This document shows positions 34,226-41,909 of a stretch of 64,000 bases of DNA, piece after piece. Under the pieces are notes generated by a model. That model was not told the DNA's origin. It saw nothing but the letters and a program-made list of their open reading frames with translations, and searched no databases. A program made the translations under genes and the position numbers. How positions within the stretch are numbered: position 1 is the first letter of the stretch; each line of letters begins with the position of its first letter. The stretch comes from JAEUMY01 sp033764435 (lineage in GTDB: Bacteria; Pseudomonadota; Gammaproteobacteria; Burkholderiales; Usitatibacteraceae). The stretch lies in the NCBI GenBank assembly GCA_033764435.1, contig JANRIX010000070.1, positions 1 through 64,000 of the forward strand. The letters are read 5' to 3'.

Positions 34226-34276
34226 CTTTACGTAGAGCACTACCGGGCCGCAGCCCAGGTCTGGCCCGGAGCACAA

Positions 34277-35041
34277 CTAGACATCGCGCCATTCGAGACC
34301 GGTGTCCTGCTGGGCGACAGCGATCCAGCTCGTCTCACAGCCCAATACAGCCGCGAGGGCGCCGGTAGCCAAGTCCGGACGATTGTTGTGCTTGGACAAA
34401 TGTGCCGCGACGACGTGGCGCAGACGTGTGCAGTCGATACGCGAAAGAAGCGCCGCCGCCGATTGATTGTCCAGATGGCCAAAGCGGCCGGAGACACGCT
34501 TCTTGAGCCCGGGTGGGTAGGGGCCGGCCATGAGCATGTCGAGATCGTGATTGCATTCCAGCACGAGTGCATCGACGCCGGAGAGCGACTCCTCGATGTG
34601 GGCGGTACTGCAGCCGGTGTCCGTCAGGACGCCCAGCCGCGACGCGCCATCACTGAAGACGAACTGCACCGGTTCGGACGCGTCGTGTGGCACGAGGTAG
34701 GGGCGGATCTCCAGATCACCGACCTGGAACGTGATTTGCGGATCGATGAAGGAATACGCGTCGGAGAGCAGGCTGGCCGGCGCAACATGACGCGCAGTGC
34801 CGTGGGTCAGCCACACCGGTGTCCGATGCTTGCGCGAAAACCGGGCGACGCCTCCAATGTGGTCTGAATGCTCATGGGTCACGACAATGGCCGACACGTC
34901 CGCCGGCGTGACACCCAAGCGGGCGAGGCGTGTTTCCGTTTCGGCCAAACCGAAACCATTGTCGAGCATCACCAGCGTGCTGCCCTGCTGTACCAGGAGG
35001 GCATTGCCTTCGCTGCCGCTGCCCAGCGATGCAAAGCGCAT
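34277..35041 (-). CDS. Metallo-beta-lactamase-fold hydrolase, YycJ/WalJ-like
   Basis: The 254-residue protein has the binuclear-metal motif HEHSDHIGG (about residue 62), the N-terminal MRFASLGSGSEGNALLVQ typical of the YycJ/WalJ group, later ligands in LTDTGCSTAHIEES, and a C-terminal HVVAAHLSKHNNRPDLA. Members are thought to be exonuclease or phosphodiesterase-like. It follows bamC on the same strand with a 59-nt gap, so it may be the third gene of a dapA-bamC unit, an arrangement frequently seen in betaproteobacteria. Confidence 0.86.
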   Translation of the reverse strand: MRFASLGSGSEGNALLVQQGSTLVMLDNGFGLAETETRLARLGVTPADVSAIVVTHEHSDHIGGVARFSRKHRTPVWLTHGTARHVAPASLLSDAYSFIDPQITFQVGDLEIRPYLVPHDASEPVQFVFSDGASRLGVLTDTGCSTAHIEESLSGVDALVLECNHDLDMLMAGPYPPGLKKRVSGRFGHLDNQSAAALLSRIDCTRLRHVVAAHLSKHNNRPDLATGALAAVLGCETSWIAVAQQDTGLEWRDV

Positions 35042-35100
35042 AGGTCAGGTGGGCCATCGGAGCGTCGGCGACGCCCCCATGGCCACGTTGTGAGGCGGGA

Positions 35101-36243
35101 TTACTTCAGTTGATCGAGCAGCAGGTTGAGAATGCGCTTGCCGGTCGAGCTGGTCTCAGGCTCACCCTTGGCGTTCTGCACTGTCACGGTCGAGTTGCCA
35201 CCCGCGTCGGCAACCAGCACGCGATACTGCGGCTTCTGGTCATCGGCCACATCCTTGCGCCAGAACGCGAGACGCGAGAAGAACCCCTTCTGCGCGCCCT
35301 TGTTGTCCGCTTCCGGATCAATGTAGCGCACGAAATACAGGCCCTTGGCGCGATCGCGGTCTTCAACCGTGAAGCCGGCACGGTCCAGTGCCAGGCCGAC
35401 CCGGCGCCAGGCGCGGTCGAACGGCTCCTTCACCTGCACCGAGCCGGCACCAGCAGCATTCAAGCTGGCAGCCGCTTCAGCGCTCGCGGGCACGGCGCTC
35501 GCAACAGTCTGGGCGGCGGTTTTCTCATCGAAGCCCAGCTTCACGAGCAGGCGATTCAGGAATTCGGCCTCCAGCTCACGGTCAGCGGGACGCGGTTGCC
35601 AGATGGTCTGATCCTTGTATTCGCTGGTGAAGATTTCAGTCATGCCGCGATGGCTGATGAACACCTCGGTCGTGCCCGGTGCGCTGCCTGCCTCCAATCG
35701 GGTACGAAACTTGTCCCGTTCCGGCACCGAATAGATGCCGTCAAACACGCGGCCAATGGTGCGCCGGATGGGGTCCAGCGGAATGCGGGCCCGGTTTTCT
35801 GCCCAGTCCGTTTCCATGATGCCCACCTCGGGCTGCTCACGTTTCAGGATGAAGCCGTTCTCCCCCCAGAATTCCTTGACGATCGGCCAGAGCCTGTCTG
35901 GCGGCAAGGTGACAACGAGCCAGCGCTGGTCACCCGCTCGCACAACCGAAGCCTTGTCGACCTTGGGCAGCACGCCGGCATCACGTGAAATCGGCTGCGC
36001 GGACCGCTCGCGGTTGTAGGACGAGAATGTGGTCACACCCTTGTTGGTCGGGATGACGAAGCGATCTTCCGCATTCGGTGACGTGAGATCAGGCGGCACT
36101 TCCAGTGACCGCGCCGACTGTCCTGCGGCTGAGCGATAGTCAGCGCCCTTGCGCTCCAGGGAGTAGCTGCTGCAGCCGGCCAAGATCATCGAGCCCACAG
36201 CGAGTGTCAGGAGAGAGGCGGACTTCAGGGTGGGACGAATCAT
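35101..36243 (-). CDS. bamC: Outer-membrane assembly lipoprotein BamC
   Basis: The 380-residue lipoprotein of the BAM complex has lipobox LAGC (Cys24), an unstructured N-terminal stretch including SLEVPPDLTSP (the BamD-binding segment), then two helix-grip domains separated by an Ala-rich linker (AVPASAEAAASLNAAGAG). It assists BamA in inserting outer-membrane beta-barrels. ATG 36243 overlaps the dapA stop (ATGA); dapA-bamC linkage is also seen in E. coli. Confidence 0.9.
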   Translation of the reverse strand: MIRPTLKSASLLTLAVGSMILAGCSSYSLERKGADYRSAAGQSARSLEVPPDLTSPNAEDRFVIPTNKGVTTFSSYNRERSAQPISRDAGVLPKVDKASVVRAGDQRWLVVTLPPDRLWPIVKEFWGENGFILKREQPEVGIMETDWAENRARIPLDPIRRTIGRVFDGIYSVPERDKFRTRLEAGSAPGTTEVFISHRGMTEIFTSEYKDQTIWQPRPADRELEAEFLNRLLVKLGFDEKTAAQTVASAVPASAEAAASLNAAGAGSVQVKEPFDRAWRRVGLALDRAGFTVEDRDRAKGLYFVRYIDPEADNKGAQKGFFSRLAFWRKDVADDQKPQYRVLVADAGGNSTVTVQNAKGEPETSSTGKRILNLLLDQLK

Positions 36244-37139
36244 GCAACGGCTTCCTTCTGGTTGATCTCGATACCGGCAGCCCGCAGGGCGTCGGTGAGC
36301 GCGCCATGGTGACGCGCATCGAATGGCGTAAGGGGCAGACGAATGCCCGTGTCGATCCGGCCCATGCGCGCGAGCGCCCACTTGACCGGGATGGGATTGG
36401 CTTCGAGGAACAGGTTGTTGTGCAGCCCAAGAAGCTTGTTGTTGATGGCGATGGCCTGCTCGCGTTCACCCTTCAGCGCGTGCATGCACATGTCATGCAT
36501 GAGCCGTGGCGCGACGTTGGCGGTGACTGAAATCGTGCCATGCCCCCCAAGCAGCATGAGCGCAAGGGTGCTGATGTCTTCGCCGCTATAGACCGCGAAG
36601 CCCTTCGGACAGCGGGTAAGCAGTTCGGCCCCACGACCCATGTTGGCCGTAGCGTCCTTGATGCCGATGATGTTCGGAATCTCGGCCAGACGCACAACAG
36701 TGTCATTGGCCAGGTCCGCGACCGTTCGGCCAGGCACGTTGTACAGAATGTGGGGCATGTCCACCGCCTCGGCGATGGCGCGGAAATGACGATACAGGCC
36801 TTCCTGAGTCGGCTTGTTGTAGTAGGGCACCACCGAAAGGGAGTAGTCCGCTCCAGCCCGCTTGGCAAACTCGGACAAATGGATGGCTTCCTTGGTGGAA
36901 TTGGCACCTGTGCCCGCGATCACCGGAATGCGCTTGGCAGCGTATTCCACAGCCGCCTTGATCAGTTGGCAATGCTCGTCGAAATCCACCGTGGGGGATT
37001 CGCCCGTGGTGCCAACGATGACGATGCCGTCGGTGCCCTCCGCCACATGCCAGTCGATGAGCGACTTGAGGCGGGGATAGTCGAGCGCCCCGTCCGCCAG
37101 CATCGGCGTGACGATTGCGACCATGCTGCCAGTCAACAT
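36240..37139 (-). CDS. dapA: 4-hydroxy-tetrahydrodipicolinate synthase
   Basis: The 299-residue TIM-barrel aldolase condenses pyruvate with aspartate semialdehyde in the lysine/diaminopimelate pathway. It has GTTGESPT, the catalytic Tyr in PYYNKPTQEGLYRHF, the Schiff-base lysine in IIGIKDATANM and the GHGTISVTANV loop. It is first in an operon with bamC. lysC, the aspartate kinase two steps earlier in the pathway, lies 3.2 kb away at 40345. Confidence 0.96.
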   Translation of the reverse strand: MLTGSMVAIVTPMLADGALDYPRLKSLIDWHVAEGTDGIVIVGTTGESPTVDFDEHCQLIKAAVEYAAKRIPVIAGTGANSTKEAIHLSEFAKRAGADYSLSVVPYYNKPTQEGLYRHFRAIAEAVDMPHILYNVPGRTVADLANDTVVRLAEIPNIIGIKDATANMGRGAELLTRCPKGFAVYSGEDISTLALMLLGGHGTISVTANVAPRLMHDMCMHALKGEREQAIAINNKLLGLHNNLFLEANPIPVKWALARMGRIDTGIRLPLTPFDARHHGALTDALRAAGIEINQKEAVA

Positions 37140-37216
37140 GGAAAACCCTTGGAATCAGAAGACTCGCGATTTTACCGGATTCAAGGCAAGGCATCCGACC
37201 GGGGCCGGGGCCGGGC

Positions 37217-37783
37217 TCAAATCGGCCGCCGACGTGCACAGATCCGCTGGATTACGGCCGGCCTGGGAAGCTCGACCTCACCCTCCTCGAAGCCCAAGAC
37301 CTCGAACGCCTCCCCCACGCGGTGGCGCAATTCACCAAGCTGCAGCAGGAAATTCGGATTGGAGGGCTTGCCGAAGCGCTCGTTGCCGACCGCGAAGGTT
37401 TCATAGATCAGCACGCCATTCGGCGCCACACAAGCCAGCAACAAGTCAAACCGCTCGCGATGCAAGTAATTGGTCACGACGACAGCTTCAAACAACTCAC
37501 CACGAAACGGCCAGGCAGCACCTTCCAGATCCGCCTGCATGGTGGTGACATTGCCGGGTAGCGACCCAAGGCGACCGAGGTCAATGTCAACGGCCAGGAC
37601 TTGGAATCCCTGGGCGGCCAGCCAATTCGCATGCCGCCCGGCACCGCACGCCAGATCCAGCACGCGCCCACCCGGCGCGATGGAGGTGGCCCACTGCACC
37701 ACCCAGGGTGAAGGCGGCAGCTCGGCTGCGTGACCTGCCGGGACCAGGTTTCTTGGCGGATCAAGCGATGGTGGATGTGGCAT
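37217..37783 (-). CDS. SAM-dependent methyltransferase, class I (TehB-like)
   Basis: The 188-residue Rossmann methyltransferase has motif I in GGRVLDLACGAGRHANWLA and the acidic motif II in VLAVDIDLGRL. Its substrate is not evident. ATG 37783 (MPHPPSLDPPRNLVPAGHA) is preferred; an ATG nine codons further upstream exists. It lies upstream of dapA on the same strand with a 77-nt gap, divergent from kynB. Confidence 0.82.
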   Translation of the reverse strand: MPHPPSLDPPRNLVPAGHAAELPPSPWVVQWATSIAPGGRVLDLACGAGRHANWLAAQGFQVLAVDIDLGRLGSLPGNVTTMQADLEGAAWPFRGELFEAVVVTNYLHRERFDLLLACVAPNGVLIYETFAVGNERFGKPSNPNFLLQLGELRHRVGEAFEVLGFEEGEVELPRPAVIQRICARRRPI

Positions 37784-37926
37784 GGGTCGGAAGGCCGAGA
37801 TGGTCAACATTCATGCTTCCCGGCACAGGGCTTCGGGCTCTGCACCGGATGAGCGGTCGGGACGTGAGGGTCAATTCTCCTATAATCGATGGCTCCTCTC
37901 TTCCCCACTTCATTTCACTGACCGTC

Positions 37927-38553
37927 ATGCGAATCTGGGATATCAGCGCACCTATCCGCCCCGGCATGCCCACCTGGCCCGGTGACACGCCCTATGACGA
38001 GGCTCGCACCTGGCATCTCCTCGGCACGTGTCCGGTCAATGTGTCCCGCTTCACGCTGTCGACCCACACGGCAACCCATGCGGACGCGCCGCTGCACTAT
38101 GACAACAACGGTCATCCGATCGGTGAAGTACCGCTGGAACCTTACCTTGGCAAGTGCCGCGTGATTGATGCGCTGGATGCCTGGCCGCTGATCGAGCCGC
38201 GACATTTCGCCGACCAACTGGTCGGGATGCCGCTGCGTGTGCTCTTCCGCACCTATCGCAACGCACCCGTTGACCAGTGGGACGAGAATTTCACGGCGAT
38301 ATCGCCGGAGAGCATCGCCTTGCTGGCATCGATGGGCGTGAAGCTTGTTGGCATCGACACGCCGTCAATTGATCCGGTCAACTCCAAGACAATGGATTCG
38401 CATCACGTCGTCATGAAGCACCAGATGGCCATTCTTGAAGGCGTGGTGCTGGACGAGGTCGATGCTGGTGACTACGAACTGATCGCGCTGCCACTTAAGC
38501 TCTCCAACCTCGATGCATCACCGGTGCGGGCGATCCTGCGCGAGTTGCCCTGA
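37927..38553 (+). CDS. kynB: Kynurenine formamidase KynB
   Basis: The 208-residue cyclase-family metal hydrolase converts N-formylkynurenine to kynurenine in tryptophan degradation. It starts MRIWDISAPIRPGMPTWPGD, and metal ligands are in STHTATHADAPLHYD. Its TGA shares a base with the kynU ATG (TGATG), so the two are translationally coupled. No tryptophan 2,3-dioxygenase (kynA) follows in this window, unlike the kynBUA clusters of some relatives. Confidence 0.93.
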   Translation: MRIWDISAPIRPGMPTWPGDTPYDEARTWHLLGTCPVNVSRFTLSTHTATHADAPLHYDNNGHPIGEVPLEPYLGKCRVIDALDAWPLIEPRHFADQLVGMPLRVLFRTYRNAPVDQWDENFTAISPESIALLASMGVKLVGIDTPSIDPVNSKTMDSHHVVMKHQMAILEGVVLDEVDAGDYELIALPLKLSNLDASPVRAILRELP

Positions 38554-39788
38554 TGACGCGGCAGGATTGCGAGCGCGCGGACCGCGACGATCCACTCGCA
38601 TCGTTTCGCGCACGATTCGCACTGCCGGAAGGCGTCATCTATCTCGACGGCAATTCGCTCGGCGCGTTGCCTGCGGCCACCCCAGCGCGCATCGCCCAGA
38701 CAGTGACCTCAGAATGGGGACACGACCTCATCCGCGCCTGGAACTCGCATGACTGGGTCGGCCAACCACGCCGCGTTGGCGACAAGCTGGCCAGACTGCT
38801 GGGCGCTGCCGCCGGCGAAATCATTATTGCCGATTCGACGTCGCTGAATATATTCAAGTTGCTCGCCGCGCTGCTCGCCCGGCCGCTGGAGGCTGGCCGG
38901 AATGTCATTCTGTCCGAGCGCGGCAACTTTCCAACCGATCTCTACATGGCCCAGGGATTGAACCAGCTGATGGGTGGACGCTTCCAGCTCAAATGGGTGG
39001 ACGGGCATCCTGCCGATCATCTCGATTCCAGCGTGGCCGCGGCGATCATCACCCAGGTGGACTACCGCACCGGTCGCATGCTTGACATGGCAGCCCTGAA
39101 CGAGCGTGCACGCGCGTGTGGTGCGCCGATCATCTGGGACCTGAGCCACAGTGCCGGGGCGGTGCCTGTTCGGCTGAATGCGGATGGCGCGGCGTACGCC
39201 GTGGGCTGCGGCTACAAGTACCTCAATGGCGGCCCCGGCGCGCCCGCGTACCTCTATGTCCGCCAGGATCTCCAGGCCCAAACCCGGCAGCCGCTCACGG
39301 GCTGGTTCGGTCACGCAGCGCCGTTCGAATTCACACCGGACTATCAGCCGGCGGGTGGCATTGAGCAGATGCTCGTGGGAACACCATCAGTGCTGGCAAT
39401 CACTGCACTTGAATGCGGCGTGGACCTGATGCTGGAGGCAGACATCCGCACGCTTCGCAGCAAATCGGTGGCACTCACCGAATGCTTCATCGACCTTGTC
39501 GCGTCGCGCTGCACAAGCCATGGATTCGAACTCGCGGCGCCGCGCGAATATTCGCAGCGCGGCAGCCAGGTGTCGTTCCGGCACCCTTCAGCCTGGCCAA
39601 TCATGCAGGCGCTGATTGCTCGTGGCGTCATCGGCGACTTCCGCAAGCCTGACTTCATCCGCTTCGGCTTCGCGCCGCTGTATGTACGTCATGTGGACGT
39701 GTGGGATGCGGTGGAGATACTGAAGGACATCATGGATTCCGGGCAGTGGCGCGAAGCGCGCTTCCAGAAGCTGAATGCCGTGACCTGA
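38553..39788 (+). CDS. kynU: Kynureninase
   Basis: The 411-residue PLP enzyme cleaves kynurenine to anthranilate and alanine. It has IWDLSHSAGAVPV and the PLP-lysine region GCGYKYLNGGPGAPAYLYV. Length matches the family. It forms the kynBU operon and is followed by an intrinsic terminator at 39801. A palindrome copy at 39544 encodes EYS in the C-terminal domain. Confidence 0.95.
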   Translation: MTRQDCERADRDDPLASFRARFALPEGVIYLDGNSLGALPAATPARIAQTVTSEWGHDLIRAWNSHDWVGQPRRVGDKLARLLGAAAGEIIIADSTSLNIFKLLAALLARPLEAGRNVILSERGNFPTDLYMAQGLNQLMGGRFQLKWVDGHPADHLDSSVAAAIITQVDYRTGRMLDMAALNERARACGAPIIWDLSHSAGAVPVRLNADGAAYAVGCGYKYLNGGPGAPAYLYVRQDLQAQTRQPLTGWFGHAAPFEFTPDYQPAGGIEQMLVGTPSVLAITALECGVDLMLEADIRTLRSKSVALTECFIDLVASRCTSHGFELAAPREYSQRGSQVSFRHPSAWPIMQALIARGVIGDFRKPDFIRFGFAPLYVRHVDVWDAVEILKDIMDSGQWREARFQKLNAVT

Positions 39789-39800
39789 GTACCTGCAACG

Positions 39801-39827
39801 AAAACGCCACCCAAAGGTGGCGTTTTC
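39801..39827 (+). terminator. Intrinsic terminator after kynU
   Basis: AACGCCACC / GGTGGCGTT perfect stem with a 4-nt loop, then TTTTCTT. The flanking A and T runs make it potentially bidirectional, so it may also terminate the tRNA-Arg transcript arriving from the other side. Confidence 0.88.
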
Positions 39828-39834
39828 TTGTAAC

Positions 39835-39911
39835 TGGCGCGCCCGGCAGGATTCGAACCCACGACCCCCTGGTTCGTAGCCAGGTACTCTATCCAACTGA
39901 GCTACGGGCGC
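39835..39911 (-). tRNA. tRNA-Arg (anticodon ACG)
   Basis: A 77-nt gene including encoded CCA. Acceptor GCGCCCG pairs with CGGGCGC, D-arm contains AGCTCAGTTGGATAGAGT, anticodon arm CCTGG-CTACGAA-CCAGG, T-arm GGGTTCGAATCC. ACG (inosine-modified) reads CGU/CGC/CGA. Confidence 0.97.
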
Positions 39912-40005
39912 ATTTGCGAACGGCGGATTATACAGAGGCCGGAATCTTTTTGCCAGCCACCGCAGCAAATCTTCATCTCGGTGCTAAAATGCCGGTTTGG
40001 CGTGA

Positions 40006-40099
40006 GGAGACGTGGCCGAGAGGTCGAAGGCACTCCCCTGCTAAGGGAGCATGCGGGCTTAAACCTGCATCGAGGGTTCGAATCCCTCCGTCTCCGCCA
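40006..40099 (+). tRNA. tRNA-Ser (anticodon GCU)
   Basis: A 94-nt class II tRNA including CCA, with GGAGACG acceptor, anticodon loop CTGCTAA and long variable arm. Its last 21 nt plus the terminator that follows are duplicated 155 bp downstream (see 40145-40254). Confidence 0.97.
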
Positions 40100-40110
40100 T
40101 CAAATCAACG

Positions 40111-40132
40111 AAGCCGCGCAAGCGGCTTTTTT
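40111..40132 (+). terminator. Terminator of tRNA-Ser(GCU), first copy
   Basis: AAGCCGC-GCAA-GCGGCTT followed by TTTT. The same hairpin is repeated exactly at 40266-40287. Confidence 0.88.
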
Positions 40133-40144
40133 GTTTTTGCGGAG

Positions 40145-40254
40145 GCGAGCGAGCCAACTTCTTGGCTCGCGGGTGGGATTCGAAAGCTGACGGCGATGTC
40201 GCAGACCGCCGCAGCGGGGTCGCGGAACGTGACCGAATCCCTCCGTCTCCGCCA
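40145..40254 (+). repeat. tRNA-Ser-associated element, copy 1
   Basis: The 89-bp core (40145-40233) is equal in length and differs at four bases from the core at 47283-47371. It contains a perfect 9-bp hairpin with variable tetraloop (40149-40170), and then GGGATTCG (40175-40182), which is complementary to CGAATCCC at the start of the tail. The tail (40234-40254) is a copy of the last 21 nt of the adjacent tRNA-Ser(GCU). The repeated tract (40079-40136 and 40234-40291, 58 bp) also includes the terminator, giving a 155-bp period. No reading frame is present. It could be a mini integrative element, a recombination product or a structured RNA read through from the tRNA. Confidence 0.8.
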
Positions 40255-40265
40255 TCAAATCAACG

Positions 40266-40287
40266 AAGCCGCGCAAGCGGCTTTTTT
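40266..40287 (+). terminator. Duplicate terminator after element copy 1
   Basis: Exact second copy of AAGCCGC-GCAA-GCGGCTT plus T-run; part of the 58-bp direct repeat. Confidence 0.85.
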
Positions 40288-40344
40288 GTTTGCCCCTCGA
40301 TGTCGGCCCGCCAGCGCCGCACAGCGAATATTCGCAATCCGGGG

Positions 40345-41604
40345 TCAGGGCTTCAGGGTTTCCTGCACCGGTTCCTTGTCCAGCTCGAAGGCCTTGTGCA
40401 GCACGCGCACGGCGAGTTCCATGTATTTCTCGTCGATCACCACCGAAGTCTTGATCTCGGAGGTGGAGATCATCTGAATGTTGATGCGTTCCTGCGCCAG
40501 CGCGCCGAACATCTTGCTGGCGATGCCGGCATGCGTGCGCATGCCAATGCCCACGAGCGACACCTTTGCGATCTTGTCATCGCCCACAATGGCTTTCGCA
40601 CCGATGACCGGCTTCACCTTGGTCTCCAGCACTTCCAGGGCGCGCTTCATCTCGTTGCGATGCACGGTGAACGAGAAGTCGGTGAGACCTTCCACCGAAG
40701 CGTTCTGGATGATGACGTCCACATCGATGTTGGCGTCAGCGACCGGGCCAAGGATGGAGAAGGCGATGCCGGGCTTGTCGGGCACGCCGGTGATGGTGAT
40801 CTTGGCTTCATCACGGTTGAACGCGATGCCGGAAATGATGGCTTGTTCCATGTTTTCGTCTTCCTCGAAAGTGATCAGCGTGCCCTCGTCGGTGGAATCC
40901 ACCGGTGTGAACGAGGACAGAACGCGCAGCTTGACCTTGTATTTGCCGGCGAACTCGACCGAGCGAATCTGCAGCACCTTGGAGCCCAAGCTCGCCATTT
41001 CCAGCATTTCCTCGAATGTGACCGTCTTCAGCCGGCGCGCATCGGGTTCCACCCTCGGGTCGGTGGTATAGACGCCGTCGACATCGGTATAGATCTGGCA
41101 CTCGTCGGCCTTCAGTGCCGCAGCCAGCGCAACCCCGGTGGTGTCCGAGCCGCCGCGACCCAGCGTGGTGATGTTGCCTTCTTCATCAACGCCCTGGAAC
41201 CCGGCGACGACGACGATGTTTCCGTCGTTCAGGTCCTTGCGAATATTCGCGTCATCAATAGCGAGGATGCGCGCCTTGGAGTAGGCGTCATCAGTCAGGA
41301 TGCGCACCTGGGCACCGGTGTAGCTCTTGGCCTTGAGGCCGATGGCCTGCAGCGCCAGCGCGAGCAGGCCGATGGTGACCTGTTCACCGGTGGAGGCAAT
41401 CACATCCAACTCCCGCGGATCGGGATCAGGATTCAATTCCTTGGCCAATCCGAGCAGGCGATTGGTCTCGCCGGACATGGCCGATACCACGACAACCAGT
41501 TGGTGGCCCTCCTGCTGGAAGCGGGCCACGCGCTTGGCGACCTCGCGGATGCGTTCCGGCGAGCCCATGGAGGTGCCGCCGTATTTCTGGACGATGAGTG
41601 ACAT
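40345..41604 (-). CDS. lysC: Aspartate kinase
   Basis: The 419-residue enzyme catalyses the first step from aspartate toward lysine, threonine and methionine. It has an N-terminal kinase domain (VQKYGGTSMGSPERI; TTLGRGGSDTTGVALAAAL) and two C-terminal ACT domains (SGIAFNRDEAKITITGVPD; VGIGMRTHAGIASKMF) for feedback control. Start ATG 41604; in-frame sequence upstream is rejected as non-conserved. No lysine riboswitch is visible upstream. A palindrome copy at 41239 encodes ANIR, and another lies just after the stop (40324). Confidence 0.96.
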   Translation of the reverse strand: MSLIVQKYGGTSMGSPERIREVAKRVARFQQEGHQLVVVVSAMSGETNRLLGLAKELNPDPDPRELDVIASTGEQVTIGLLALALQAIGLKAKSYTGAQVRILTDDAYSKARILAIDDANIRKDLNDGNIVVVAGFQGVDEEGNITTLGRGGSDTTGVALAAALKADECQIYTDVDGVYTTDPRVEPDARRLKTVTFEEMLEMASLGSKVLQIRSVEFAGKYKVKLRVLSSFTPVDSTDEGTLITFEEDENMEQAIISGIAFNRDEAKITITGVPDKPGIAFSILGPVADANIDVDVIIQNASVEGLTDFSFTVHRNEMKRALEVLETKVKPVIGAKAIVGDDKIAKVSLVGIGMRTHAGIASKMFGALAQERINIQMISTSEIKTSVVIDEKYMELAVRVLHKAFELDKEPVQETLKP

Positions 41605-41909
41605 GTGGAACTCGTGTGGAGCGGAAATTGGGTGGGACCGATGCCTGCTTGCGGGCCACCTTGTTGTGTATCGTGCTGTCCGCCGCCTTGGAGGCGCCGT
41701 CGTATGCTGCAGTGCAATAAGCATTCTAGCCTGAGCAGTGCGCAACATGCCAGCCCGAGGGTTGTGGCAATTGCTGCATCACACGGATCGGGCTCGCTAT
41801 ACTTTGAGGACAGCGGGCGTTTCGACCAAGGATGCGCCCGCATGCGCTCAGGCAATGCTCGTCTCGCCATCGCAGGTTTATTGGCTCAGTTACCTTCCGC
41901 AATCCTCCC
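41605..41909. other. 305-bp divergent intergenic region, lysC / GGDEF-EAL gene
   Basis: It must hold both promoters. A TATACT hexamer at 41798-41803 could be a rightward -10 box, but no convincing -35 lies at the right distance. No riboswitch, repeat or terminator is recognised. Confidence 0.4.

Noticed and set aside
40100..40344. Coding gene in the tRNA-Ser downstream region
   Set aside because: Open frames here merely read through the duplicated tRNA tail; the repeated core has no shared reading frame or ribosome site.
41605..41909. Lysine riboswitch upstream of lysC
   Set aside because: No conserved lysine-aptamer segments or expression-platform hairpin can be seen, and the region is shared with a divergent gene.
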